DNA of 28,733 nucleotides from CAYOHP01 sp964403795 [NCBI: uncultured bacterium] (GTDB lineage Bacteria; Muiribacteriota; UBA6191; CAZXTJ01), in assembly GCA_964403795.1 (NCBI GenBank), contig CAYOHP010000085.1, positions 1 to 28,733 of the forward strand, written 5' to 3'. Below the pieces are notes generated by a model. It saw only the letters and a list, made by a program, of their open reading frames with translations. It had not been told where the DNA came from and did no database searches. Of the stretch, positions 1 to 7,411 are shown piece by piece. A program made the translations under genes and the position numbers. Position 1 is the first letter of the stretch. Each line of letters begins with the position of its first letter.

Positions 1-250
1 GGAACTCGAAGGGCTTGCCGCGGTCGACCGAGCTGTCGAACTTCTTCCCGTCGAGGAGCGTGCCCGGGGAGTGGGCCTTCACCTTGGCCCCCTTGGCAGG
101 CTTGGCGCCGCCGCCCCCGGGCTTCTTCACCACGAAGCGGAGACCGGTCGAGGTCATGGTGGCCCCCGGCCACTTCTGGGCCACGATCTTCTCGGCCTCG
201 GGACTGAGCTTGGCCCCACCGAACAGCGCATCCATCAGACCCACGATCAT
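1..250 (-). CDS. FKBP-type peptidyl-prolyl cis-trans isomerase, N-terminal part (runs off the left window edge)
   Basis: The 83 visible residues end in an FKBP-like segment: KVKAHSPGTLLDGKKFDSS (residues 56-74) followed by RGKPFEF (77-83). This matches the FKBP core pattern V-x-VHYTG-x-L-x-DG-x-x-FDSS-x-x-R-x-x-P-F. FKBPs catalyse prolyl cis-trans isomerisation and assist folding. No signal peptide is visible, so a cytoplasmic location is likely. The usual HYTG is HSPG here, which replaces an active-site tyrosine, so activity may be reduced. The start at 250 forms an ATGA overlap with the stop of the upstream nuclease-translocase gene. A second in-frame ATG at 235 (MDALFGG) is also possible. 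The rest of the gene lies outside the window. Confidence 0.82.
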   Translation of the reverse strand, partial: MIVGLMDALFGGAKLSPEAEKIVAQKWPGATMTSTGLRFVVKKPGGGGAKPAKGAKVKAHSPGTLLDGKKFDSSVDRGKPFEF

Positions 251-2361
251 CCCTTCCCGGGGCGGACCCCGGATCCGGATCCCGCCGCCGCCAGCGCCGC
301 CACCCGGCGCCTGAGCTGGTCGGTCGGGATCCACAGGCCCTGGAGCCGGCGCAGGATCCCGTGCTCCGAGAACAGCATGTCGCCGCACCCGACCAGGGTC
401 TCGGCGCCCTGGCAACCCAGGATGGTCGTCGAGTCGTGCCAGCTCGGTACCCGGAAGGCCACCCGCACCGGCAGGTTGTTCTTCAAGGTCCCGGTGACGA
501 CCCGCCGGTCGGGACGCTGGGTGGCGAGCACCAGGTGGATGCCCACGCTGCGGGCCCGCGCCAGGAGCCGACCGACCAGGCCCTCGAGCTGCTTGCGCCG
601 CTTGCCCGCCGATTCGACCAGGTCGAAGTACTCGTCGATCAGCACCACCCGGTGGGCCGGAGCGTGGACCGGGTCGATCCTCAAGAGCTCTCCGAGGTCG
701 CGGCAGCCGGCTTCCTTGAGCAGCGCGGTGCGGGCAGGCATCTCCTCCTCGACCAGGTGCCCGAGGAGTTCCATGGCCTCGTCCAGCTCGGTGCGGGGAG
801 GACTGGAGAGGTGGGGCAGCCCCTCGAGCACCACCAGGTCGGTGGCCTTGGGATCGACCAGGTCGAGCTGCAGGCGGCGCGGCGGGCGGGCCTCCGCCAA
901 CGAGAGCGCCAGGGCCAGCAGGAAGACGGTCTTGCCGCTGCGGGTGGCGCCGGCGACCAGCAGGTGGGGCGCGGCGGCCAGATCGGTCTCGCAGAGCGCT
1001 CCCGCGGGATCGACGCCGACCGGGAAGGGGAGCGTCCCCGGTTCCCCCTGGTCCCTGGCGGGGAGCCGAGGGACGAGCTCGACGGGCTCGGGGTCGGGCC
1101 GCGGCCAGTCGAGCCCCACCAGGCCGGTCCCGGGCAGGTTGTCGATCCATGGGGGCGAGGCCAGGGCGAGTTCCCTCTGGAGGTCCCCGGCCGCGCCCTG
1201 GAGCCGGGAGACCTTCTCGCCGATCTCCAGCTCGATCGCGAACCGCACCACCGAAGGCCCGATCTGGGCCTGCCCGGAGTTCACGGCCCGGACCCGGATC
1301 CCCCGCGCCCGGAGCACTTCGGCGATCCTCCGGGCCGCGGGGACGATCCACTCCGGGAACCCGGTCGGGTCCGGGGAGGGACGACGGCGCCGGACGGCAC
1401 CGGGCGCCGGTGCGGATCCGGGTTCGGGAGCCGGGTCCGGGCGAGCGGCCTCGGCTCCCGATCCGCCCGGCGGCCCCAGCCAGCGATGGCACTCGGCCCG
1501 GACCGCGCAGCGCGTGCAGGTCTCCGGTCCTGCCGGACCGGGCAACGCCACCCCGCTCTCGGGAGTCCAGTCGAGCCACTCCACCATCGAGGCGAGGTGC
1601 TCGTCCTCGAGGTGCGCGACCACTTCCGAGAGATCGCTCGGGACCACCAGCGTCTCCGGGCGTTCCTCGCCGGCGTGGAGCAGCAGCGCATAGCTCGGCA
1701 CTCCCCGGGTCGCCTCCAGCATCCAGTGGTAGATGGCGCCCTGGGCAACGTCGTGGGCGCTCCGGTCGGGAGGCCGGGTCTTGTACTCGACCACGAAGGT
1801 CCGGTCCCTGCCGTGGTCGTGCCAGACCGCGTCGGCGGAGCCCGAGAGGCGGATGGCAGGGCGATCCCCGGAGGCCGGGAGGTCGAGGACCATGGCCACC
1901 TCCTCGGCGACCAGGGTGCGCCGCACCAGCTCCTCGACCGGGACCCCGGCCGCGGCGTTGGCGACCAGCTGGCGGGTCACCACCCCCAGGCAGACCCGGG
2001 TCCGCTCCCAGACTTCCAGCCAACGGTCCCCGTCGGCGCTCTCGAGATCGGCCTCGAGCCGCGGTCGCACCAGATCCCGGTACACCAGGTCCTCCAGGAC
2101 CCGACGCACCTCGGCCTCGCGGCGCACCCGGGCCCGCGGCTTCAGGGCATGACGCAGCGTCTCGGGAGCCGGACCCAGACGCCCCAGCTCCTCGAGGATC
2201 CGGTGGACCTCGGTCCCGACGCCGGCCGCCCCCTCGCTCCGGCCCAGCGTCGACTTGCCGCGTACCCGACCGAACCAGAACAGCCGCGGACAGAGCAGGC
2301 TGGTGGCGACCTCGGTGGCGGTGAACCGGACCGGGTCGGAGTCAGCGGAGGGCGACGACAT
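247..2361 (-). CDS. Fusion protein: Cas4/RecB-like PD-(D/E)XK Fe-S nuclease joined to an FtsK/SpoIIIE-type DNA translocase
   Basis: This 704-aa protein has two parts. Residues 1-295 look like a Cas4/RecB-family nuclease: C24 in the CPRLF segment, H53, D177 in GSADAVW, E192-Y193-K194, a Q207-x-x-x-Y211 motif, and a trio C282, C285, C291. One early and three late cysteines are the arrangement of 4Fe-4S Cas4/AddB-type nucleases. After a proline-rich linker (about 296-330), residues 332-690 match the alpha/beta core of FtsK/SpoIIIE. Visible there are an IGPSVVRF...GEKVSRL segment, Walker A GATRSGKT (471-478), Walker B VVLIDEYFDL (D576, E577), ATQRPD (613-618) and GCGDMLF (658-664). The membrane domain and C-terminal gamma domain of FtsK are absent. 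The gene overlaps the upstream ATPase gene by 20 bp. Domain identity is clear; the biological role, defence or repair, is inference. Confidence 0.9.
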   Translation of the reverse strand: MSSPSADSDPVRFTATEVATSLLCPRLFWFGRVRGKSTLGRSEGAAGVGTEVHRILEELGRLGPAPETLRHALKPRARVRREAEVRRVLEDLVYRDLVRPRLEADLESADGDRWLEVWERTRVCLGVVTRQLVANAAAGVPVEELVRRTLVAEEVAMVLDLPASGDRPAIRLSGSADAVWHDHGRDRTFVVEYKTRPPDRSAHDVAQGAIYHWMLEATRGVPSYALLLHAGEERPETLVVPSDLSEVVAHLEDEHLASMVEWLDWTPESGVALPGPAGPETCTRCAVRAECHRWLGPPGGSGAEAARPDPAPEPGSAPAPGAVRRRRPSPDPTGFPEWIVPAARRIAEVLRARGIRVRAVNSGQAQIGPSVVRFAIELEIGEKVSRLQGAAGDLQRELALASPPWIDNLPGTGLVGLDWPRPDPEPVELVPRLPARDQGEPGTLPFPVGVDPAGALCETDLAAAPHLLVAGATRSGKTVFLLALALSLAEARPPRRLQLDLVDPKATDLVVLEGLPHLSSPPRTELDEAMELLGHLVEEEMPARTALLKEAGCRDLGELLRIDPVHAPAHRVVLIDEYFDLVESAGKRRKQLEGLVGRLLARARSVGIHLVLATQRPDRRVVTGTLKNNLPVRVAFRVPSWHDSTTILGCQGAETLVGCGDMLFSEHGILRRLQGLWIPTDQLRRRVAALAAAGSGSGVRPGKG

Positions 2362-4396
2362 AGTCCGACTTCCCGCTGCGCAGCCTCCAGACGAGCTGCT
2401 GGTCGACCAGATCCAGCACGAGACGGTCCAGTACCGCGCCCTCCACCGGGCCGCCCAACCGCTCGGCCGCGAGTTCCGCGAGACGCGCCGCGTGCACCAC
2501 CTTCAACTCCCGCACCAGCATGCGAAGGGTGCTGCGGAGGTCGCGTCCGGGGCCGGGCACGCCCCCGTGCGGATCCTCGCCCGGAACCGGAGCCCGCTCC
2601 GCGGCCTCGGCGGCGCCCCCACCACCGACCCCGGCCTCGGCCAGCAGCCGCGACAGTTCCTCGATCCCTCCCAGCGCCTCCGGGTAGAGCTCGCGGGCCA
2701 GGACCTTCTCGTCCCGACCTTCGCTGGCGAGCTCCCGGAGCAGGGTGCGGAAGGCATCGAGGCGCTGCAGGGCCTCCGGGTCGGGGGCCTCCAGGGAGAC
2801 CTCGGGACGGGCCGCCAGCTTGTCCCACGACTCGCGGGTCTTCTTCCAGGTGGGAGGGGGCGGGGCCGGACGCCAGACCACCAGGCGGTCGCACTCGCCC
2901 CGGTCGAGCCCCGCCAGCAGCTTCTCGTAGAGGCTGGAGGCCGAGCGGGGATGCTCCGTGTCGTCGAACACCACTCCCAGGCGGGTCCCGCTCCCCCCCA
3001 CCAGGAGAGCGAGCCGGGACTCGCGAGGGATCGGGAGTTCGTGGAGGGACCGTCCCGAGGCACGGAGATCGAGGTCCCCGAGCACCGCCGCCACGATCTC
3101 GGCGAGGCCCTCGGCATCGAGGGTCTCGGGCTTCGGCGTCTGGGCCAGCAGGCGGGCCCAGCGTTCCGAGAGCTGGCTCCGGCTCTGCACCACTTCGAGT
3201 CCCGCCCCCATGGGTGCGGCCTCGGTGGGGAGCCGGGCGACCCCGGTACTCCCGGCCTCCTGCCAACGCCGCCAGGCTCGGGAGGCGTTCTGGTAGAGCT
3301 CCCGCGGCGAGGGACAGAACTGCTCCCCCCAGGCCCGGACCTCCCGGGCCGCGAACGGCTCGATCGCGCCGCCCAGGCGCAAGCGCAGCAGGGCCTCCAC
3401 CTCCCCGGGATCCGGATAGGCCAGCACGAAGGTCCGGGACCCGCCCTCGGTGATCCGGTCGAGGTAGCTCTTCGCGAGCTGGCGGGCGTAGTCGGTCTCC
3501 CACTTGTCCCGCAGGCAGGAGACCACCAGGGAGACCGAGGGGAGACTCCGCAGGTAGGCGAGTGCCTCGCCCAGGGCATCGATGCCGCTGCGGTGGGGCG
3601 AGGACGGGAGCCGCTCGGTCTGGTCGAAGCAGAGGAGGAGCGGACGCGAGAAGCAGGCCAGGTAGGCGAGGGTGGCCAGCGCCTCCTGGGCCCGCCCCTC
3701 CTCGTCGAGCGAATGGTGGAAGCCGAGGGTCTCGAGTTCCCGCTCGTCGAGGTCGTCGCCCGAGAGCCAGGCCAGCGCGGCGGCCCGGGAAGGGGCGTGG
3801 AAGAGCAGGAAGCAGGCCCGCACCGCGTCGCCCAGATAGGGGATGGCGGTCGGCACGCCTTCGAGATCGGAGAGGGCCAGGTCGAAGAGCGAGGCCAGGG
3901 TGGCGAGTTCGGCCCGCTTGTCGACGCCGTCGACCGCCGAAAGGTCGAGTCCGGGGAGCCGGGTCGAGACATGCCCCGCATCGGAAGGTCGCCGCAGCTC
4001 GTGCGCCCGCTTGCGGGACGCTTCGATGGCCGGCATCACCAGATCATGCAGCGCGCTCCAGCTCTCGTCGGCCGAGGGCCGGCGCAACCCGTGCACGACC
4101 TGCTTCAGGATTCCCCGGTAGCAGGCCTCGGGTCGCTGGTAGACCTGGACCAGCACCACCCGCGCCTCGCCCCTCGCCTGGTCCCGGATCCGCGACAGGA
4201 GATGGGTCTTCCCGATGCCCGGCTGGCCCAGGATCAGGGAACAGCGGGACCGATGGTCGCCGGCCACCCGGCGGGTGGCGGCCAGGATCTCCTCGGCCAC
4301 CGAGGCATTCAACCCGGGCAGGTCGGCGGCCGGATCCACCCGCTCGCCCGCCTCGCAGATCGAGAGTTCGAAGGGATCCCTCGGCACCGAACTCAT
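2342..4396 (-). CDS. P-loop ATPase with C-terminal winged-helix-like region, partner of the nuclease-translocase
   Basis: This 684-aa protein has Walker A GQPGIGKT (57-64) and a Walker B-like stretch LLLCFDQTE (253-261, D258). A conserved-looking arginine follows in SCLRDKWE (R296). The layout resembles AAA/STAND or ORC-like ATPases. Residues 450-550 (LHELPIP ... GVVFDDTEH ... CDRLVVWRP) form a separate alpha/beta domain that I cannot name. Residues 620-684 look like a winged helix of the kind that ends ORC-like ATPases, separated by a glycine-rich linker (590-618). The start at 4396 is supported by GGGAGG upstream and an ATGA overlap with the preceding gene; the 3' end overlaps the nuclease-translocase gene by 20 bp. 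A regulatory or DNA-loading ATPase role is inference. Confidence 0.88.
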   Translation of the reverse strand: MSSVPRDPFELSICEAGERVDPAADLPGLNASVAEEILAATRRVAGDHRSRCSLILGQPGIGKTHLLSRIRDQARGEARVVLVQVYQRPEACYRGILKQVVHGLRRPSADESWSALHDLVMPAIEASRKRAHELRRPSDAGHVSTRLPGLDLSAVDGVDKRAELATLASLFDLALSDLEGVPTAIPYLGDAVRACFLLFHAPSRAAALAWLSGDDLDERELETLGFHHSLDEEGRAQEALATLAYLACFSRPLLLCFDQTERLPSSPHRSGIDALGEALAYLRSLPSVSLVVSCLRDKWETDYARQLAKSYLDRITEGGSRTFVLAYPDPGEVEALLRLRLGGAIEPFAAREVRAWGEQFCPSPRELYQNASRAWRRWQEAGSTGVARLPTEAAPMGAGLEVVQSRSQLSERWARLLAQTPKPETLDAEGLAEIVAAVLGDLDLRASGRSLHELPIPRESRLALLVGGSGTRLGVVFDDTEHPRSASSLYEKLLAGLDRGECDRLVVWRPAPPPPTWKKTRESWDKLAARPEVSLEAPDPEALQRLDAFRTLLRELASEGRDEKVLARELYPEALGGIEELSRLLAEAGVGGGGAAEAAERAPVPGEDPHGGVPGPGRDLRSTLRMLVRELKVVHAARLAELAAERLGGPVEGAVLDRLVLDLVDQQLVWRLRSGKSDYVVALR

Positions 4397-5055
4397 GGCC
4401 CGATCCCTCCCGCCTCGACCAGGGCCACGAAGTAGAGGAGTCCCTTCACGGGGTCCTCGATCCCCTCGCCGCGGCGATCCCGGCCCAGGAGCTGGGGATC
4501 GGCCAGGGGCTCGAGCCGCACCCTTCCCTGGGCCCGCAGGCGCCGCAGTTCGCCGGCCAGCGCCGCGGGACCGGCCAAGCCCAGGTCGGTGGCCAGGGCA
4601 TGGATCTCGACCAGCCTGCGATCGCCGCCCAGCCGGCGCAGGGCGGAGAGCACTCGCGACGGTTCCTGGGCCGAGGGCGCGGCTTCGCGGGGGACCTCGG
4701 CCTCCGGACCGCGGGGAGGCGAGCCGACCTGGCGGGTCGCGGCCGCGCCGAGCAGGACCTTCACCCAGCGACCCGGGATGCGGGCCCGATCGCCGAGCCC
4801 CCGGGCCGCGAGCGTCAGGAGCGCGTCCCGGCCTTCCCCCGAGGCGATCAGGCGGGCCCCCCGACCCGCGATGCGACGCACCACCGCGCCGGACGCGACC
4901 AGCCGGTCGAGCCCGGTCCGGAGCGCCCGCGAAGAGCCGGACCTGCGGCAGGCCGTCAGGAAGCCGGACTCGGGGAGACCGACCTCCCCGGCGGCGAGCA
5001 GGGCGAGGAGGCCGCGGGCCAGCAGGGTCTCGTCGGGAACCCGCCCGGGGGCCAT
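4393..5055 (-). CDS. Small protein with two possible winged-helix segments, first gene of the nuclease-translocase operon
   Basis: I do not recognise a named family for this 220-aa protein. Residues 12-72 have a helix-rich pattern ending in a basic hairpin (SGAVVRRIAGRGARLIASG) that resembles a winged helix. Residues 134-185 form a second such unit (VLSALRRLGG ... LRRLRAQGRVRLEPL), separated by a proline-rich linker (110-132). Such tandem wHTH proteins often bind DNA or act as adaptors. The chosen ATG at 5055 has GGGGAG seven bases upstream. A longer in-frame extension exists but runs through the divergent promoter region and lacks support. The stop overlaps the ATPase start (ATGA), so the two are probably translated together. 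Confidence 0.78.
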   Translation of the reverse strand: MAPGRVPDETLLARGLLALLAAGEVGLPESGFLTACRRSGSSRALRTGLDRLVASGAVVRRIAGRGARLIASGEGRDALLTLAARGLGDRARIPGRWVKVLLGAAATRQVGSPPRGPEAEVPREAAPSAQEPSRVLSALRRLGGDRRLVEIHALATDLGLAGPAALAGELRRLRAQGRVRLEPLADPQLLGRDRRGEGIEDPVKGLLYFVALVEAGGIGP

Positions 5056-5132
5056 GGTCGCGTCTCCCCTCGCTTGCCGAGCGAGGGTACCAGAGACGTG
5101 TACAGTGCGGACGGCGAGCGAGGGGAACCCGG
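5056..5132. promoter_or_regulatory. Divergent intergenic region with an 8-bp inverted repeat
   Basis: These 77 bases separate the nuclease-translocase operon (leftwards) from the puuD-like gene (rightwards). CCCTCGCT (5067-5074) and AGCGAGGG (5080-5087) form a perfect stem with a 5-base loop. On the minus strand the 3' arm runs directly into the GGGGAG ribosome-binding site of the first operon gene. The stem could therefore hide that site in the mRNA or serve as an operator. The same AGCGAGGGGA string recurs before the puuD-like start (about 5117-5126). A TACAGT at 5101-5106 could be a weak -10 for the rightward gene, but no good -35 accompanies it. Confidence 0.45.
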
Positions 5133-5975
5133 ATGGACAGCGCACAGATCCTGCAGGCGACGCAACTGGTCCTTCGGTGGGTGCACATCTTCCTGGGCAT
5201 CCTGTGGATCGGGCAGACCCACCTCTTCGGCTGGCTCGACATGGAATTCCATGCGCCGCCTGCCGAGGGCGAGGACGTCTCCAAGCGGCAGGTCTGGATG
5301 GTCCACTCGGGCGGCTTCTACGTGGTGGAGAAGAAGCGCATCCCCGGCGTGGCTCCCGAGCGCATCCATTGGTTCAAGTTCGAGGCGCTCTTCACCTGGC
5401 TGACCGGGATGCTGCTGTTCTTCCTCGTCTACCACCACGGCGGCGTCCTGGTCGAAGGCGGGGCCGGGGCCCTGGCCGAACGCTGGGGGGACCAGGGCGA
5501 TTGGGTCCTCATGGGCGCAACCCTGGCGGTGGTGACGGTGGCCTGGTTCGTCTACGACGGGTTGTGGATGTCGCCGCTCGGGAAGAACGAGCTGGCCGCC
5601 ACCGCCGCTTCCTTCGGCCTGGTGGTGGCCGCCGCCTGGTGGCTGTGCGGGTTCTTCGGGGGCCGGGGCGGCTACATGCACCTGGGCGCCATCTTCGGGA
5701 CGCTGATGGTGGCGAACGTCTGGGTGCGGATCCTTCCCGCCCAGCGGGAGAACATCGCCCGGGTGGTGGCCGGCCGGGAGCCCGACGACGAGGCGGCCGA
5801 GCGGGCCAAGAACCGCTCGAAGATGAACTCCTACATGGTGTGGCCGGTGGTCTTCATCATGATCTCGAACCACTACCCCGCGACCTACGGCTCGGCCGAC
5901 AACTGGCTCGTGCTCTCGGGCCTGGTGCTGGTCGGCTGGGGATTCTCGAAGGCGCTCAAGGTGCTGATCGGCTGA
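5133..5975 (+). CDS. puuD: PuuD-type urate hydroxylase membrane domain (DUF989-like)
   Basis: This 280-aa integral membrane protein begins with RWVHIFLGILWIGQTHLFGW and carries several hydrophobic helices (about 12-32, 88-108, 130-148, 158-178, 190-208, 240-256, 262-278). Histidines in or next to helices (WVHIF, IHWFKFEALF, YMHLGAIFG, SNHYPATYG) match the membrane domain of PuuD, proposed to hydroxylate urate to 5-hydroxyisourate at the inner membrane. Full PuuD proteins often carry a C-terminal cytochrome c domain. No CxxCH is present here, so this is the membrane domain alone. AGGGGA seven bases upstream supports the start. The last 91 bp overlap the opposite-strand histidine kinase gene. 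No other purine-degradation gene is adjacent, so the urate substrate is inference. Confidence 0.75.
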   Translation: MDSAQILQATQLVLRWVHIFLGILWIGQTHLFGWLDMEFHAPPAEGEDVSKRQVWMVHSGGFYVVEKKRIPGVAPERIHWFKFEALFTWLTGMLLFFLVYHHGGVLVEGGAGALAERWGDQGDWVLMGATLAVVTVAWFVYDGLWMSPLGKNELAATAASFGLVVAAAWWLCGFFGGRGGYMHLGAIFGTLMVANVWVRILPAQRENIARVVAGREPDDEAAERAKNRSKMNSYMVWPVVFIMISNHYPATYGSADNWLVLSGLVLVGWGFSKALKVLIG

Positions 5976-7411
5976 GCCTGGGCCGGGGCCGGGGCCTGCG
6001 CCGGGACCCGGGGACCATCCGGGAGTTCGACCCAGAAGACCGAGCCCGCCGGCTCGCGGCTCGCCACCCCCACCGCGCCCCCCTGCGAGACCACCAGGTG
6101 CTTCACGATGGCCAGGCCCAGCCCGGTGCCACCGACCGCCCGCGAGCGGCCCGGGTCGATCCGGTAGAAGCGCTCGAAGATCCGTTCCCGGTGGGCAGCC
6201 GGGATCCCAGGGCCCTCGTCCAGGACCGAGAGGCGCACAGCGCCTTCGCGGCGCGAGGCCTCGAGGCGGACTTCGCCGCCGGCCCGGTTGTACTTCACCG
6301 CGTTCTCGAGCAGGTTCCCGAGGATGCGCCGCAGGGCCCCGGGATCGACCCAGGCGACCTGATCCGCCACCACCCCCGAAGCGAGGCGGATTCCCCGGGC
6401 CGCCGCCACCGGCTCGATCGCCGCCAGGGCCGCAGCCGCCTCACCGGCCAGTTCGACAGGCTCGGGCTTGAGGGTGCGCTGTCCGGACTCGAGGCGGGTG
6501 ATGTCGAGGAGGTCGTCGACCAGGGCGGAGAGGCGGCGGGTGCTCTCCACCACCGCCTTCAGGAACTCCGGTCCCTGGACCGGGTCCTCCATGGCGCCGT
6601 CGAGCAGCGTCTCGGCGTTCATGCGCAGCACTGCCAGGGGTGTGCGCAGCTCGTGCGAGAGGTTGGCGATGAAGTCGCGCCGGATCGTCTCCAGCCTGCG
6701 CAGGCGGGTCACCTCGTGGAGCACCACGATCCGGCCCTCGCTGGCCTGTAGAGGGGTGACGGTGGCGACCAGCCTCCGCACCGGTTCCCCGGGCAGGTCG
6801 AACTCCTCGGAGCCGGGACTCTCCCGGGTGGACTCCAGGAGTTCGCGGAAGGCCGGGACCTCGAGCAGCTCGTCCAGGGCGGCCCGACCATCCCCGGCCG
6901 GATCCCGGGCCAGGGCCCGGGCCGCGGGATTGGTGAGTCGGACCCGGTCCTCGGCATCGAGCACCAGCACCGCCTCGCCCATGCCGCGCAGCACCGCGGC
7001 CAGCCGGTCGCGCTCCTCGCCCAGGTCCCGGATGGTGGCATCGAGCTCGTCGACCACCCGGTTGAAGGACGCGGTCACGCCCCGGAGCTCGACGTCCCCC
7101 TGTTCCTCGACGTGGCCTGCGTGGTTGCCGGAGGTCGCCTGCTGGAGGCTCGCCACCACCCGGCGCAGCTGCGAGGTGGCCAGGTGGGCAGCGAGCCAGC
7201 TGAGGAAGGCGGCGACCAGGATGCCGGCGAGCAGGCCTACCGCCGGGACCGATTCGAGCCAGACCCAGCTCAGGATCCCGGCCAGGGTCAGGAGTCCGAT
7301 CGAGACCAGGAAGAGGCGCTCCCGGAGGCCGAAGCGCGACCCGAGCGCGGAGGAAGGTCGGCGCCCGGGCGCAGGGACGGACCCGCTGGGAGGGTCCCCG
7401 GGCTCCCTCAC
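5885..7411 (-). CDS. Membrane-bound PAS sensor histidine kinase (PhoR-like)
   Basis: This 508-aa protein is a PhoR-type kinase. Two transmembrane helices (about 33-50 and 55-77) enclose only a very short external loop. A HAMP-like stretch (80-130) and a PAS domain (about 135-235) follow. The phosphoacceptor H253 lies in FIANLSHELRTPL. The catalytic domain shows the N box LGNLLENAVKYN (364-375), G1 DEGPGIP, the F box ERFYR and G2 GGTGLGLAIVKH (428-438). The GTG start at 7411 overlaps the response-regulator stop (GTGA), as in phoB-phoR pairs. The last 29 residues, rich in Ser/Thr/Pro, are read from DNA that is antisense to the end of the puuD-like gene. No phosphate-transport gene is nearby, so the signal sensed is unknown. 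Confidence 0.92.
   Translation of the reverse strand: MREPGDPPSGSVPAPGRRPSSALGSRFGLRERLFLVSIGLLTLAGILSWVWLESVPAVGLLAGILVAAFLSWLAAHLATSQLRRVVASLQQATSGNHAGHVEEQGDVELRGVTASFNRVVDELDATIRDLGEERDRLAAVLRGMGEAVLVLDAEDRVRLTNPAARALARDPAGDGRAALDELLEVPAFRELLESTRESPGSEEFDLPGEPVRRLVATVTPLQASEGRIVVLHEVTRLRRLETIRRDFIANLSHELRTPLAVLRMNAETLLDGAMEDPVQGPEFLKAVVESTRRLSALVDDLLDITRLESGQRTLKPEPVELAGEAAAALAAIEPVAAARGIRLASGVVADQVAWVDPGALRRILGNLLENAVKYNRAGGEVRLEASRREGAVRLSVLDEGPGIPAAHRERIFERFYRIDPGRSRAVGGTGLGLAIVKHLVVSQGGAVGVASREPAGSVFWVELPDGPRVPAQAPAPAQAQPISTLSAFENPQPTSTRPESTSQLSAEP

Noticed and set aside
247-2361. Cas4 domain as a sign of a CRISPR-Cas locus
   Set aside because: No repeat-spacer array and no cas1, cas2 or effector gene is in the window. 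The nuclease domain is fused to an FtsK motor.
361-3453. Very long plus-strand open frames (up to about 1,000 codons) opposite the nuclease-translocase and ATPase genes
   Set aside because: They are rich in Pro, Arg, Gly and Gln with no domain signatures, as expected for antisense frames of high-GC genes. The minus-strand frames carry recognised motifs and ribosome-binding sites.
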